NCBI RefSeq assembly: GCF_900094925.1
Contig: NZ_FMAY01000017.1
Coordinates: 1-64,000, forward strand
Direction of reading: 5' to 3'
Source: Kosakonia oryzendophytica
GTDB taxonomy: Bacteria > Pseudomonadota > Gammaproteobacteria > Enterobacterales > Enterobacteriaceae
DNA length: 64,000 bases
In this document: in pieces, positions 51,919 to 62,588 of the stretch
Position numbering within the stretch: position 1 is the stretch's first letter
Layout: every line of letters begins with the position of its first letter
The notes under the pieces: model-generated
Database searches by the model: none
Seen by the model: the letters and a program-made list of their open reading frames with translations, nothing else
What the model was told of the DNA's origin: nothing
Position numbers and translations under genes: made by a program

Positions 51919-51994
51919 TGGGGTGGCTAATGGGACTCGAACCCACGACAACTGGAATCACAATCCAGGGCTCTACCAACTGAGCTATAGCCAC
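51919..51994 (-). tRNA. hisR: tRNA-His (GUG)
   Basis: 76 bases plus the G at -1 typical of histidine tRNA (51995). Acceptor GTGGCTA, anticodon loop TTGTGAT with GTG, CCA encoded. Confidence 0.97.
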
Positions 51995-52063
51995 CACTGT
52001 AAATCTTTTCACGCGGTATCGTCATACTTCACGAACCACCGCAGCTCAAGCGCCGGGTTTAAA

Positions 52064-52140
<77 letters not shown>

Positions 52141-52161
52141 GTAGCGCCGTTGCGGGGGTGG

Positions 52162-52190
52162 ATAGTACGGACTTCGGGCGCGGCTGTCTA
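52162..52190 (-). promoter_or_regulatory. Promoter of argX-hisR-leuT-proM
   Basis: On the minus strand there is a -35 TAGACA (52185-52190), a 17-base spacer and a -10 TACTAT (52162-52167). A C-rich discriminator follows, as at stable RNA promoters. The argX 5' base is 22 bases beyond. Confidence 0.85.
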
Positions 52191-52242
52191 GTGCTTTTTT
52201 GAAGAAAATGCGCGTTTGGTTATGCTTTGCGCATTTTGCCTC

Positions 52243-53628
52243 TTATTCACTCACCCGTTGCGTAACAGCGTGTCGGTTAAGGCCAAATACTTTATACGCC
52301 GCTGTTACCGCAGCAAGGAAGATAACACCGACAAACAGCGACATACGCGTATCGTCGTTGAATCCCATACCAATCAGCACACAAATCAAAAACGCCATCG
52401 TTAGCCAGTTCGCCCACGGGAACAACATTGAGCGGAAGGGATGGCTGGCAATAGCTTCTTTATGCGCCTTACGGAAACGCAGCTGGCTAATCAGGATCAC
52501 AAACCACGGCACCATGCCTGGCAATACGCTGGCACTATAGACGTAAACAAACACGCGTTGCGGGTTCGGAATAATGTAATTCAGACAGGAGCCAATCAGC
52601 AGGATAATGATGGAAATTGTCACACCCGCCGCCGGAACGCCGCTTTTAGACACTTTCGCCACCGCAGCAGGCAGTTGGCGGTTCTTCGCCAGCGCATACA
52701 ACATACGACCACAGCTATACATGCCGCTGTTACAGCCGGACAGCGCCGCCGTCAGCACCACAAAGTTAATAATTCCTGCTGCCGCCGTAATGCCAATCTT
52801 CGCAAAGGTCAGCACAAACGGGCTGCCGTTCGTACCGATTTCGTTCCACGGGAAAATCGTCACAATAACGAAAATCGCGCCCACATAGAAAATCAGGATA
52901 CGCCACAGTACCTTACTTACTGCACTGCGCAGCGTAACCTGTGGGTTTTTCGCTTCACCGGCGGTAATACCAATCAGTTCAACACCCTGATAGGACGCCA
53001 CAACAATACAGAGCGCAGTCAGAAAGCCTTTCCAGCCGCCGGCAAAGAAACCGCCATGTTCGGTCAGATTACCAAAACCAATCGAATGCCCGCCGTTGCC
53101 GATACCAAAGAAGATAACGCCCAGGCCAACCACGATCATCACAATGATGGTGGTCACCTTGATCATCGCGAACCAGAATTCGATTTCACCGTACAGGCGC
53201 ACTGCCGCGAGGTTCGCCAGCGCCACCAGCCCCACCGCAATCAGCGCGGGTATCCACTGGGCAAGATCGGGGAACCAGAACTGGACGTACACCCCAATCG
53301 CGGTAATTTCAGAAATCCCCACCGCCATCCACATAAACCAGTAAGACCAGGCGGTGAGATAACCGAAGAAAGGACTCATATAGCGGTGCGCGTAAACAGC
53401 AAAAGACCCCGCTACCGGCTCAAGGAACAGCATCTCGCCCATTGAGCGCATAATAAAGAAGACGAAGAGACCCGCAATAATGTATGCCAGCAGTACCGAC
53501 GGGCCGGCCCATTTCAGGGTACTGGCGGCGCCCATAAAGAGCCCCACGCCAATGGTACCGCCCAGGGCGATTAATTCGATGTGTCGAGACTCCAGTCCAC
53601 GCTGAAGCTCTGGTTTGTTTTCAGCCAT
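52243..53628 (-). CDS. yifK: Amino acid permease YifK (ThrP)
   Basis: APC-family proton symporter with 12 hydrophobic helices. E. coli YifK/ThrP transports threonine and serine. The 461 residues contain the family signature [16 protein letters not shown] near the N terminus and the GMPF-type loops. The leader has an A/C-rich element beside the ribosome binding site (see 53637-53644). It lies between the tRNA genes and wecG as in E. coli. Confidence 0.95.
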   Translation of the reverse strand: MAENKPELQRGLESRHIELIALGGTIGVGLFMGAASTLKWAGPSVLLAYIIAGLFVFFIMRSMGEMLFLEPVAGSFAVYAHRYMSPFFGYLTAWSYWFMWMAVGISEITAIGVYVQFWFPDLAQWIPALIAVGLVALANLAAVRLYGEIEFWFAMIKVTTIIVMIVVGLGVIFFGIGNGGHSIGFGNLTEHGGFFAGGWKGFLTALCIVVASYQGVELIGITAGEAKNPQVTLRSAVSKVLWRILIFYVGAIFVIVTIFPWNEIGTNGSPFVLTFAKIGITAAAGIINFVVLTAALSGCNSGMYSCGRMLYALAKNRQLPAAVAKVSKSGVPAAGVTISIIILLIGSCLNYIIPNPQRVFVYVYSASVLPGMVPWFVILISQLRFRKAHKEAIASHPFRSMLFPWANWLTMAFLICVLIGMGFNDDTRMSLFVGVIFLAAVTAAYKVFGLNRHAVTQRVSE

Positions 53629-53636
53629 AAATCCTC

Positions 53637-53644
53637 TGTTGTGT
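53637..53644 (-). promoter_or_regulatory. Possible GcvB sRNA pairing site in the yifK leader
   Basis: On the minus strand, ACACAACA lies next to AGAGGA of the yifK ribosome binding site. GcvB pairs with CA-rich motifs of this kind and yifK is a known target in Salmonella and E. coli. The match here is short. Confidence 0.45.
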
Positions 53645-53850
53645 TTGCTTCTTTCTTTGCCCGATCTGCGGGTTATTGTTATGAGTTTCCCTCATCTCAT
53701 AACAGGCCATTCGGCGCTAACCCGGAAAAGGTTGTCGCCAAAAACACCACGGCACTGCAATGAGTGAGCGAATGGTTTCTTAAAACAGAAGAAATGGCAA
53801 ATGATGTATAAAAAAAATCGGTGTATTGCACAATAAAACAGCAGAAGGAG

Positions 53851-53873
53851 AAAAAAAGGCAGCACGCTGCGCC
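53851..53873 (-). terminator. Probable terminator of the wec operon
   Basis: On the minus strand, GCAGC and GCTGC with adjoining G/C pairs form a small hairpin, followed by TTTTTTT. It lies 12 bases after the wecG stop. The short loop makes the stem less certain. Confidence 0.55.
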
Positions 53874-53884
53874 GCCAACGTTGT

Positions 53885-54625
53885 TCAGAGTTTTCCGCTG
53901 TAGTGCCAACGCAGATAACGCAGCAAACGCAATTGACGCTTTAAACGGCTCGGTTGTGACAGCAGCCGATAAAGCCACTCCATCCCCAGATGCTGCCAGA
54001 GTTTAGGCGCACGCTTTACATGGCCCGTAAAGACGTCGTACGTTCCGCCAACCCCCATGTATAACGCATCAGGATAGACAGTGCGGCAGTCGCGCATCAG
54101 GATCTCCTGCTTTGGCGATCCCATTGCCACAGTGATGATTTTCGCCCCGCTATCGCGGATGCGCTCAAACAGTGCTTGCTGCTGCTCCGGATTAAAATAC
54201 CCATCCTGGCTGCCCACAATATTCACCTGCCATTGTGCACGCAGTTTCTGCTCCGTCTGCGCCAGCACATCGGGCTTGCCACCCACCAGAAATACCGGCG
54301 TCGCATTTTCGCCTGCCCGCGCCATCAGTTTTTCCCACAGATCGGCACCGGCAACACGGGATACTTGCGCGCGCGGGAACTTCTTCCGCAAGGAGCGCAC
54401 GACGCTGATGCCGTCGGCGTATTTAAACTCAGCCGCTTCGATCAACGCTCGCACCTGAGCATCATCTTCCAGCGTCAGCATCTTTTCCGCATTAATGGCG
54501 ACCAGCGTACCTTGCCTGATCTCGCCATTCGCATACAGATAATCCAGCGCGTGTTGCATATCGCGCCAGCCAATCAATTTCAGACCACGCAGGTCATACA
54601 GCGGCGCTGCAGTCTTGTCCGTCAT
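53885..54625 (-). CDS. wecG: UDP-N-acetyl-D-mannosaminuronate transferase WecG
   Basis: GT26-family enzyme that adds ManNAcA to GlcNAc-PP-undecaprenol, making ECA lipid II. The 246 residues contain the WecG/TagA/CpsF core, with [27 protein letters not shown] and [13 protein letters not shown]. It is last in the ECA operon and starts 9 bases after wzyE. Confidence 0.96.
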   Translation of the reverse strand: MTDKTAAPLYDLRGLKLIGWRDMQHALDYLYANGEIRQGTLVAINAEKMLTLEDDAQVRALIEAAEFKYADGISVVRSLRKKFPRAQVSRVAGADLWEKLMARAGENATPVFLVGGKPDVLAQTEQKLRAQWQVNIVGSQDGYFNPEQQQALFERIRDSGAKIITVAMGSPKQEILMRDCRTVYPDALYMGVGGTYDVFTGHVKRAPKLWQHLGMEWLYRLLSQPSRLKRQLRLLRYLRWHYSGKL

Positions 54626-54634
54626 GTTTATCCT

Positions 54635-55987
54635 TTACATCTGGGAAAGGGGTTTTGCCGCGCGTTCACCGCGTTTGTGTATCAGGCCCGCGTTATCAAA
54701 CAGCCAGTACAGCAGCTTCGCCAGCAACAAGCAGAAGCCGAAGATGACGAGGAAAAACACCACGCGAGACACGAAAGCATCCAGCCCTTCACGAGCCAGC
54801 ACAATCATGTTGAAAATCGCGCCAAAGCAGAAACTGTGCAGGATCGCGGCTTTATAGCGGTTCGTTTCCCGGTTGCCCAGAGTATACAACCAGTCAAACC
54901 ATTTAATGATGAGCCCCACCGTCACCGCGCCGAGCGGGATAAAGGCAACACCGCCCATCACCACCAGAGAGCCGATCAACGTTGGCGAGATAGCAAGGCC
55001 AGAGTGGTTGTTCAGAACTTCCCAGGTAAAGTAATTGGCCGTATTCAACACAATATTCGGACGCGTTGGCCACAGCCAGGACGGAATAAAGACATAGAAG
55101 TCGCGCACGATGGGCGCCAACCCCTGAAAGGCAATTTTGTCGTAGTTTTGCAGCAGCAGCGACAAGTTTTCCCAAGGTGAAAAGGTGTCACGGGTCAGGT
55201 ACAGGAACGTATAAAACGCTTCATCGCCACTGACATTCAGTCCGTAACGCTTGATCGCCAACCAGAACATACCAACGATGCCAAACACACCTGCAGCGGC
55301 CAGCATCCACAACGAGATCCACCCACGAATAATGCCGATAAACAAAAAGATCGCGAACGCGATAATGATATTGGCGCGGGTTCCGCCAACAATCATATAG
55401 GTCAGCAAACCAAAAGCGACCGTGCTGACGAGGAAGAAGAGCCATGCCTGCGCACTCTGCCGCAAAAAGTAGACCACCAGCATTGCGGGAATAAAGAAAT
55501 AAAAGAAGCGCTTAAGTGCCACACCGGACACTTCACTGGAGAAGATCTGGCTATAGGATTGCAGGCGGAACAGCAAAAAGCCGTTATGCATAAAGAAGAT
55601 GCTGACGCTGACCAGAGCGATGACCATTAACATCACCCATGTCAGATTCGCCTCAACCCGGTTAATGGTGAACAGCGGTCGACGCGATACCGGCGCAGTA
55701 TGTTTGCGCAGCCGCGTTTTATACGTCACATAGTAAATTCCGTAGAAACAGGTTGCTGCAAGTAACGACTGCATCATCACGCCAGGCGGCGCAACCCCCA
55801 CGTTAAAGCGGAACACCAGCACGCTGGTCAGCGGAAAGCCGAAGAAGAATGTCAGCAAAAAGAGCAGTGAAAAAAAGACGTTAAAGTTAAAACGCACGCG
55901 ACGGAATTCAAACCAGGTTAACGTGGCGATAAACAGCGATGCCAGTAACCAGAGGATAAACAGTCCGCAGAATTCAAGTGGGCTCAT
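54635..55987 (-). CDS. wzyE: ECA polymerase WzyE
   Basis: Inner membrane polymerase that joins ECA trisaccharide units at the periplasmic face. The 450 residues have about 11-12 hydrophobic helices and a large periplasmic loop near 285-330 ([17 protein letters not shown]). Its ATG overlaps the wecF stop by 4 bases. Confidence 0.95.
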   Translation of the reverse strand: MSPLEFCGLFILWLLASLFIATLTWFEFRRVRFNFNVFFSLLFLLTFFFGFPLTSVLVFRFNVGVAPPGVMMQSLLAATCFYGIYYVTYKTRLRKHTAPVSRRPLFTINRVEANLTWVMLMVIALVSVSIFFMHNGFLLFRLQSYSQIFSSEVSGVALKRFFYFFIPAMLVVYFLRQSAQAWLFFLVSTVAFGLLTYMIVGGTRANIIIAFAIFLFIGIIRGWISLWMLAAAGVFGIVGMFWLAIKRYGLNVSGDEAFYTFLYLTRDTFSPWENLSLLLQNYDKIAFQGLAPIVRDFYVFIPSWLWPTRPNIVLNTANYFTWEVLNNHSGLAISPTLIGSLVVMGGVAFIPLGAVTVGLIIKWFDWLYTLGNRETNRYKAAILHSFCFGAIFNMIVLAREGLDAFVSRVVFFLVIFGFCLLLAKLLYWLFDNAGLIHKRGERAAKPLSQM

Positions 55988-57063
55988 CCGGCACTCCCCG
56001 CAGCTATGCGCAGTGCTTTATGCCACGGCGCGATAAAATTCGGGCTGAAAAAGGTAATGGCGTTTTTATCCACCGCCATCAATTGCCGCCGGGCTTCACG
56101 GACTACCGCCTCATTCAGGTTATCCGTGGTAAATAGCACGGGAATATCTTCCGCCACCATATCGCGCCAGAACGGGTTTTCCCTGTTCAGCACGCAGGGT
56201 ACACCCGCCTGAATCAGCAGGCAGAGCGTACCGATCCCTTGCTGACGGGCAAAAATAAAGTATCCGAGATCGCACGTCCCCAGCAGAGCCAGATAGTCAT
56301 CAAAGGCCATCTTCTCATTGAGGACGCGCAGATTATCCGCGCTGAATAAGGCCAGCCCCGCACGCCGCACCGTCTCAATATAAGCGTCGTTATTGTCCGG
56401 ATACCCCATTGGCACGATGATTTTCACCGTATCGCCAAACTGGCGATGAATGGCATGCAGCGCTGCCACATGTTCATTGCTTGGATCACCGGAATTGCCC
56501 ACCAGAATCGTCAGTGGACCTTCATGCTGCAGTTCATGCGCCATGGCATTGAGCGCCGGATCCATGCGCGTCGGGAAATAGAGCAACTCTCCGCGCACGC
56601 CGGGATTACGCTGAGCAAACCACGCCAGATCGCCACGGGTCGCAAAAATAGTCCCAACACGGCGCTGCGCCAGCCGGCGCAGCGGATAAAAAAGGCGGAA
56701 CTTAAGGCTGTGCGAAACTTCGTAAAGATCGGCACCCCAGGCATGCCAGTAGAACTGCTCACGCTTTATTGCGCCGGTTAATAAAGCCAGCCATATGTCG
56801 AAATTAAACTGCCCATGAAAAAAGAAACGCTGCTGACGTTGGGCTTTCGCTTTCGCGATCACCGCCCGCGCCAGCGCCTTCTTTCCGGGATAAAAATGCA
56901 ATGTCAGGGCGGGATATTCCGTACCCTGACCTTCGTCACGCCCGACGATCATAAATTCACGGGCATATGCACCCGACGCCGCGAGCACATCATTAAAGAA
57001 TCGCAGCACAGTCTGATTATGGTGTGGGATATCCGATCCCAGTACGTGAATGAGTGTAGTCAT
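55984..57063 (-). CDS. wecF: TDP-Fuc4NAc:lipid II Fuc4NAc transferase WecF
   Basis: GT56 glycosyltransferase that completes ECA lipid III by adding 4-acetamido-4,6-dideoxygalactose. The 359 residues begin [15 protein letters not shown], typical of WecF, and include the [12 protein letters not shown] nucleotide-binding segment. Overlaps of 4 bases with wzxE and wzyE show tight coupling. Confidence 0.96.
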   Translation of the reverse strand: MTTLIHVLGSDIPHHNQTVLRFFNDVLAASGAYAREFMIVGRDEGQGTEYPALTLHFYPGKKALARAVIAKAKAQRQQRFFFHGQFNFDIWLALLTGAIKREQFYWHAWGADLYEVSHSLKFRLFYPLRRLAQRRVGTIFATRGDLAWFAQRNPGVRGELLYFPTRMDPALNAMAHELQHEGPLTILVGNSGDPSNEHVAALHAIHRQFGDTVKIIVPMGYPDNNDAYIETVRRAGLALFSADNLRVLNEKMAFDDYLALLGTCDLGYFIFARQQGIGTLCLLIQAGVPCVLNRENPFWRDMVAEDIPVLFTTDNLNEAVVREARRQLMAVDKNAITFFSPNFIAPWHKALRIAAGSAG

Positions 57064-58310
57064 GACTTCTTACGCCAAATCAAAAACACGCCGCAACAGA
57101 GGGCGAAATAAATAACATACGTGGCCATATAGGCCTGCGCCGCACCAGCGGCACCGTGCGCGGGAATTAACCAGCGGGAAAACAGTGTCAGCAGGGTGAA
57201 CTGACTTATTTCTGCCAGAATATAAAAACGTAACGAGGCTTTGGCGACCACCAGATAACCAAAGACGTAAGCGCCCACTTTCAATACATCGCCGATCAAT
57301 TGCCAGGCAAAGAGGTCGCGCATGGCGGTAAACTTACTGGAAAACAGCAACCAGATAGCCACATCGCGTAGCAACCAGACGGCCAGGCTGACAGCCGCCA
57401 CCGCAGGTAAAACGAAACGTAGCGACTTTACGATTTCGCGGGAGATCGCCTGCTTTGTCGCCAGGCGCGATAATGTCGGCAGCAAATAAACCGTAAACGA
57501 CGCGGTAATGAATTGCAGGTAAGCATCGGAAATACTGCTTACCCCCTGCCAGATCCCCACTTCGTCCCAGCTATAATGCGCAGCCAGCTGGTTTCGCATC
57601 ATCACGTAAGCCAACGGCATGGTAAATGACGTGATCAACGCCATCAGCGTAAATTTGCTTAACTGTCCCGCCAGCGCCGTATCCCACTGAGGTTTGAAAA
57701 AACCCAGCGGAACCGCACCGCGCCGAATGAGCAACGCTAACGCCGGGATCACCACCAACGCAGGCACCAATGCCAGCCCCAGCAATGCGCCCTGGTACCC
57801 TCCCAATTTGAAGCAGAGATACCATGCCAGTACACCAATGACGCTGCCGATAATTAATGACAGTGCATTACTCACCGCATCGCGGAACCCTTTCATTACC
57901 GCCAGTAGCAGGTTCGCCCATGCGATACCCAATTGCACTAGCGCCACCAGACGCACCAATCCCTGGTAATGAGTATGACCAAACAAACCCTGACTGACAG
58001 GCGCAGCGGCAAACAAAAAGATCAGCGCCAACAATGTAGAGAAACCGAGCACCATCGCCGATGATGTCCCGACCACCACGCGCAGACGCGCCGGGTCATC
58101 ATGGTGCTGAGCCACCCATTTCGTCACCCCATTAAAAATCCCGGCGCCCGCGAGAACGCCGAGCACCGTGATGAGTTGACGAAAATTACCTGCCTGTCCA
58201 ACACCGGATGGCCCAAAAGCCACCGCAAGAAGTTTGATCACCAGCAAGCCCGCGCCAATTTTCACCAGCGTACTGGCCGCCGTCCATACCGATGCTTTTG
58301 CCAGTGACAT
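57060..58310 (-). CDS. wzxE: ECA lipid III flippase WzxE
   Basis: Moves lipid III across the inner membrane. The 416 residues have 12 hydrophobic helices of the MOP/polysaccharide exporter superfamily and begin [19 protein letters not shown]. It starts 1 base after the wecE stop. Confidence 0.96.
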   Translation of the reverse strand: MSLAKASVWTAASTLVKIGAGLLVIKLLAVAFGPSGVGQAGNFRQLITVLGVLAGAGIFNGVTKWVAQHHDDPARLRVVVGTSSAMVLGFSTLLALIFLFAAAPVSQGLFGHTHYQGLVRLVALVQLGIAWANLLLAVMKGFRDAVSNALSLIIGSVIGVLAWYLCFKLGGYQGALLGLALVPALVVIPALALLIRRGAVPLGFFKPQWDTALAGQLSKFTLMALITSFTMPLAYVMMRNQLAAHYSWDEVGIWQGVSSISDAYLQFITASFTVYLLPTLSRLATKQAISREIVKSLRFVLPAVAAVSLAVWLLRDVAIWLLFSSKFTAMRDLFAWQLIGDVLKVGAYVFGYLVVAKASLRFYILAEISQFTLLTLFSRWLIPAHGAAGAAQAYMATYVIYFALCCGVFLIWRKKS

Positions 58311-58311
58311 A

Positions 58312-59442
58312 TCAGCTGAAATAGCTCAGAAGTGTGCTAATGACCGTGCGCTGGTTAACAGGCGACAGATTGTAGAACAGCGGCAAGCGAAGCAAACGCT
58401 CACTTTCTTGCGTGGTATAGCGATCTTCGCCGTGGAATTCGCCAAACTTTTCTCCTGCCGGAGAAGCATGGAGCGGGATGTAGTGAAATACGGCGAGGAT
58501 CTCCGCTTCTTTCAGGAAAGCGATCAGCTTGCTGCGGTCAGCCTCATCGCGCAGTTTGATATAGAACATATGCGCATTGTGACCACAGTCTGCCGGAACC
58601 GAGGGCAACGCAATACGTCCGGCTCGCGCCAGCGGCGCCAATGCATCGTAATAGTTCTGCCACAGCGCCAGGCGCTGCTGATTGATGCGGTCAGCCGCTT
58701 CAAGTTGCGCCCACAAGTACGCGGCTTGTAGATCCGCCATCAGATAACTCGAACCAATATCCCGCCAGGTGTATTTATCCACCTGCCCACGGAAGAACTG
58801 GCTGCGGTTGGTGCCTTTTTCGCGAATGACCTCGGCACGTTCAACCAGCGCGCGGTCGTTAATCAGCGTTGCTCCACCTTCACCGCCTGCCGTGTAGTTT
58901 TTCGTTTCGTGAAAACTAAAACAGCCAATATGCCCGATCGTACCCAGCGCCCGGCCTTTGTAGGTCGACATCACGCCTTGAGCAGCATCTTCCACCACAA
59001 ACAGATTATGGCGTTTCGCAATCGCCATAATGGTGTCCATTTCGCAGGCCACCCCGGCATAGTGCACCGGCACAATCACGCGGGTTTTGTCAGTAATCGC
59101 CGCTTCAATACAGGTTTCATCAATATTCAGGGTATCCGGGCGGATATCCACAAAGACAATTTTCGCCCCACGCAGCACAAAGGCGTTGGCGGTGGAGACG
59201 AAGGTATAACTCGGCATGATCACTTCATCGCCAGGCTGAATATTCAGCAACAGTGCCGCCATTTCCAGCGAGGCGGTGCAGGAAGGCGTCAGCAGCACTT
59301 TGGCACTGTGAAAACGCTGCTCCATCCACTGCTGGCAGCGGCGGGTAAAGCCGCCATCACCGCATAATTTACCGCTGCCCATCGCCGACTGCATGTAGTC
59401 GAGTTCCGTCCCCACGACCGGGGGTGCATTGAAGGGGATCAT
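58312..59442 (-). CDS. wecE: dTDP-4-amino-4,6-dideoxygalactose transaminase WecE (RffA)
   Basis: PLP enzyme that aminates dTDP-4-keto-6-deoxyglucose to dTDP-Fuc4N. The ATG at 59442 (MIPFNAPPVVGTE) gives 376 residues, as in E. coli; the longer open frame lies in wecD. The PLP lysine is in FHETKNYTAGGEGG near residue 181. It begins 4 bases after wecD. Confidence 0.97.
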   Translation of the reverse strand: MIPFNAPPVVGTELDYMQSAMGSGKLCGDGGFTRRCQQWMEQRFHSAKVLLTPSCTASLEMAALLLNIQPGDEVIMPSYTFVSTANAFVLRGAKIVFVDIRPDTLNIDETCIEAAITDKTRVIVPVHYAGVACEMDTIMAIAKRHNLFVVEDAAQGVMSTYKGRALGTIGHIGCFSFHETKNYTAGGEGGATLINDRALVERAEVIREKGTNRSQFFRGQVDKYTWRDIGSSYLMADLQAAYLWAQLEAADRINQQRLALWQNYYDALAPLARAGRIALPSVPADCGHNAHMFYIKLRDEADRSKLIAFLKEAEILAVFHYIPLHASPAGEKFGEFHGEDRYTTQESERLLRLPLFYNLSPVNQRTVISTLLSYFS

Positions 59443-59446
59443 AACG

Positions 59447-60124
59447 TCACCTGTATAACCACAGAGCAGTGCTTTCCACATTCGCTCCGCTTTGAATATA
59501 GCGTTTAAGTGCGACGGTATTCCCAAGCTGGGTTGCCACTCGCACCTGCGTTAATTGCCGCTGCCGTGCCCAGTGGCTGGCAGCCTGCATTAATTTTTCG
59601 CCCATCCCACGACCAGCCAGTAAGCCAATCCGCGCCTCATGCTCGTTTAACTGCCGCAAAGAGACAAAGCCCGCGATTTCACCGCCCTCGCGGCGAAACA
59701 GCAGACATTGATGGTCAAACACATCTTTTACTGCGTTTTCAATCCACTGCGCGTAGAAACGCCCGCTGGCATCGGCCGGGTACCACGGGGCGCGAAAACG
59801 GCTCTGCACAAACGTCTCCGATGCCATTTGCCGCAGCACGGGGATATCGTCCACATTCGCCACTTCTGCATGGGGATCGCATCCCTGAACAGACACAGCT
59901 AATGACAGGTCGATTTCCCCTTCCACCAGTTGAAAACCGAATTGTTGCAGCGCATCGAGGGTATGCGTGTGCGACGCTGGCAATTTGACCTGGAGACGCG
60001 ACCAGCCAGTGAAATCCGCGACGTTCAGCGCAGGCGCTTCAGGATGCAGACGCACGATAGCGCTGCGGATACCAAAAAATGCGCTTTCCCATGCCAGTTC
60101 TTCTACAGTGCCGTGAAGAGCCAT
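59447..60124 (-). CDS. wecD: dTDP-4-amino-4,6-dideoxygalactose N-acetyltransferase WecD
   Basis: GNAT-family acetyltransferase that makes dTDP-Fuc4NAc. The 225 residues comprise an adaptor N-terminal half and a C-terminal GNAT core with the acetyl-CoA loop [15 protein letters not shown]. The N-terminal half differs more from E. coli than the neighbouring proteins do. It directly follows wecC with a 17-base gap, where E. coli carries rffG and rffH. Confidence 0.95.
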   Translation of the reverse strand: MALHGTVEELAWESAFFGIRSAIVRLHPEAPALNVADFTGWSRLQVKLPASHTHTLDALQQFGFQLVEGEIDLSLAVSVQGCDPHAEVANVDDIPVLRQMASETFVQSRFRAPWYPADASGRFYAQWIENAVKDVFDHQCLLFRREGGEIAGFVSLRQLNEHEARIGLLAGRGMGEKLMQAASHWARQRQLTQVRVATQLGNTVALKRYIQSGANVESTALWLYR

Positions 60125-60141
60125 CTCGTCTCCTTAGCGCA

Positions 60142-61404
60142 TCAGCGCCAGACGCCTTTGGTGTCCACAATGTGACGCTGCGTGATGCAGCGGCCATCCA
60201 GCGCTTTAAATTCTTTGTGATCGACCAGCATGATCAGCACATCCGCCTGTGCCAGTGCCTCCTGCATGCTGACCAGTTTACTGATACCGGTCAGCGAGGC
60301 AGGAAGCTGATGGATATTCGGTTCAACCACCAGAGTTTCGCCACCGTGCCACTGCGCCACACTGTGTGTAATTTCCATCGCCGGACTTTCGCGCAGATCG
60401 TCAATGTTGGGTTTAAAGGCCAGCCCAAAACAGGCGATTTTCAGTTCGCTCGCGCGCTTATCGCTTGTGGTCAGACAGTCGGCAACGGTGGCTTTTACCT
60501 GATCCACTACCCAATGCGGCTTATGATCGTTCACCTCACGTGCGGTACGAATGAGTCGCGCCTGTTGCGGGTTCTGCGCCACAATAAACCACGGATCGAC
60601 AGCGATGCAGTGACCGCCCACGCCAGGGCCTGGTTGCAGAATATTCACGCGCGGATGACGATTTGCCAGACGGATCAATTCCCAGACGTTAATGTTCTGG
60701 TCGGCACAGATCAACGACAGCTCGTTGGCAAAAGCGATGTTGACGTCGCGAAAACTGTTTTCGGTGAGTTTGCACATTTCTGCGGTGCGGGAGTTGGTCA
60801 CCACACATTCACCTTCAAGGAAAATGTTGTACAGCTCGCTTGCGCGCGCCGAGCACACCGGTGTCATGCCGCCAATTACTCGATCATTTTTAATCAGTTC
60901 AACCATAACTTGTCCCGGCAGCACACGCTCAGGGCAATAGGCGATATTGATGTCGGCCTTTTCCCCGACCTGCTGTGGGAAGGTAAGGTCCGGGCGGGCG
61001 GCCGCAAGCCAGGCGGCCATTTGCTCAGTCGCCCCGACCGGCGAGGTGGACTCAAGAATCACCAGTGCGCCTTTTTTTAACACCGGTGCAATGGATTTTG
61101 CCGCCGCTTCGACATAAACCATATCCGGCTCATGTTCACCTTTAAAGGGCGTGGGTACGGCAATCAGGTAGGCATCTGCTGTGACCGGCGTGGTGCTGGC
61201 GCGCAGATATCCGCCCTCTACCGCGGCTTTTACGACGTTATCCAGTTCCGGCTCGACAATATGGATCTCTCCGCGATTAATGGTTTCCACGGCGCGTGCG
61301 TTTATATCAACCCCGATGACCTGCTTTTTCCGGGAAGCAAACGCCGCTGCGGTAGGAAGGCCAATGTATCCGAGGCCAATGACGGAAATGGTTGTAAAGC
61401 TCAT
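60142..61404 (-). CDS. wecC: UDP-N-acetyl-D-mannosamine dehydrogenase WecC
   Basis: NAD-dependent two-step oxidation of UDP-ManNAc to UDP-ManNAcA. The ATG at 61404 ([15 protein letters not shown]) gives 420 residues; it overlaps the wecB stop as ATGA. The Rossmann motif is [10 protein letters not shown], and the catalytic Cys is in [13 protein letters not shown]. Confidence 0.97.
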   Translation of the reverse strand: MSFTTISVIGLGYIGLPTAAAFASRKKQVIGVDINARAVETINRGEIHIVEPELDNVVKAAVEGGYLRASTTPVTADAYLIAVPTPFKGEHEPDMVYVEAAAKSIAPVLKKGALVILESTSPVGATEQMAAWLAAARPDLTFPQQVGEKADINIAYCPERVLPGQVMVELIKNDRVIGGMTPVCSARASELYNIFLEGECVVTNSRTAEMCKLTENSFRDVNIAFANELSLICADQNINVWELIRLANRHPRVNILQPGPGVGGHCIAVDPWFIVAQNPQQARLIRTAREVNDHKPHWVVDQVKATVADCLTTSDKRASELKIACFGLAFKPNIDDLRESPAMEITHSVAQWHGGETLVVEPNIHQLPASLTGISKLVSMQEALAQADVLIMLVDHKEFKALDGRCITQRHIVDTKGVWR

Positions 61405-62531
61405 AGTGTTACCCGATTGTTTTTTAGTGCGTGCAAAATGCGACGACAAGCCTGCCCGTCGCCATACGGATTATGCGCACGACTCATGGTCTGCCAGGCA
61501 TCGTTATCGTGAAGCAGGCGTGTAACCTCTTCGACAATGCGCTGGCGGTCCGTGCCGACCAGTTTCACCGTTCCGGCTTCGACCGCTTCGGGTCGTTCCG
61601 TGGTATCCCTCATCACCAGCACCGGTTTCCCCAGCGATGGCGCTTCTTCCTGAATCCCCCCCGAATCGGTGAGGATCAGCCATGCATGATTCATCAACCA
61701 CAAGAACGGTAGATAGTCCTGCGGTTCGATCAGCGTGACATTCTCAACCTGGCTGAGGATACGATTTACCGGCTCGCTGACATTCGGGTTCAGGTGTACC
61801 GGATAGACGATCTGCACATCGTTATGTTGTGCTGCGATATCCGCCAGCGCGTGGCAAATCTGTTCAAATCCGCGACCAAAACTCTCGCGACGATGACCCG
61901 TAACCAAAATGAGTTTTTTATTCTCGTCGAGAAACGGGTAGCGTGCCGCCAGCTCACCATGTAACGAAAGGTCTTTCAGTACGCTATCGCGCACCCAGAA
62001 AAGCGCGTCGATAACCGTATTACCGGTGACGAAAATACGGTTATCGGCAATATTTTCTTGCAGCAGGTTGTGGCGAGAATTCTCCGTCGGCGCAAAGTGA
62101 TACATCGCCAGATGACCAGTCAACGTACGATTGGCTTCTTCCGGCCAGGGGGATGAAAGATCACCGGTACGCAGCCCGGCTTCCACGTGCCCAACCGGGA
62201 TACGTTGGTAAAATGCAGCAAGGCTCGCCGAGATAGTGGTCGTGGTGTCGCCATGCACCAGCACCACATCCGGACGGAAAGACTCAAGAATAGGTTTCAG
62301 TCCTTCGAGGATACCGCAGGTGATTTCGGTTAGCCCCTGCCCAGGGCGCATAATATTCAGGTCGTAATCCGGGACAATTGAGAAGAGGTTCAACACCTGA
62401 TCGAGCATCTCCCGATGCTGCGCAGTGACGCAAACTCTCGCCTCAAAGTCAGGATCCCTTGCCAGCGCATGTACCAGCGGAGCCATTTTGATGGCTTCTG
62501 GTCGCGTGCCAAATACGGTAAGTACTTTCAC
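61401..62531 (-). CDS. wecB: UDP-N-acetylglucosamine 2-epimerase WecB
   Basis: Interconverts UDP-GlcNAc and UDP-ManNAc. The GTG at 62531 ([15 protein letters not shown]) gives 376 residues, as in E. coli; the extra upstream frame crosses a hairpin and is rejected. [28 protein letters not shown] and [11 protein letters not shown] are the family signatures. Confidence 0.96.
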   Translation of the reverse strand: MKVLTVFGTRPEAIKMAPLVHALARDPDFEARVCVTAQHREMLDQVLNLFSIVPDYDLNIMRPGQGLTEITCGILEGLKPILESFRPDVVLVHGDTTTTISASLAAFYQRIPVGHVEAGLRTGDLSSPWPEEANRTLTGHLAMYHFAPTENSRHNLLQENIADNRIFVTGNTVIDALFWVRDSVLKDLSLHGELAARYPFLDENKKLILVTGHRRESFGRGFEQICHALADIAAQHNDVQIVYPVHLNPNVSEPVNRILSQVENVTLIEPQDYLPFLWLMNHAWLILTDSGGIQEEAPSLGKPVLVMRDTTERPEAVEAGTVKLVGTDRQRIVEEVTRLLHDNDAWQTMSRAHNPYGDGQACRRILHALKNNRVTL

Positions 62532-62552
62532 AACGATTCTCTTCGAGTAGAT

Positions 62553-62577
62553 GATGAAGGCGCAAGGTGCCTTCATC
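62553..62577. repeat. Perfect hairpin between wzzE and wecB
   Basis: GATGAAGGC and GCCTTCATC form a 9-base perfect stem with a 7-base loop. It lies 11 bases after the wzzE stop and 21 bases before the wecB start, and no T run follows. It may shape or protect the mRNA inside the operon. Confidence 0.65.
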
Positions 62578-62588
62578 GCAGACGGCGT

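Noticed and set aside
52441-53445. 334-codon open frame on the plus strand inside yifK
   Set aside because: Antisense shadow of a 12-helix permease; very rich in Asn, His, Arg and Gln with no recognisable domain.
54176-55180. 334-codon open frame opposite wecG and wzyE
   Set aside because: Spans two genes on the other strand, low-complexity polar product, no initiation signal.
60079-61080. 333-codon open frame on the plus strand inside wecC and wecD
   Set aside because: It lies opposite well-conserved genes and its His/Gln/Arg-rich product is what an antisense frame of such genes gives. No ribosome binding site or family resemblance.
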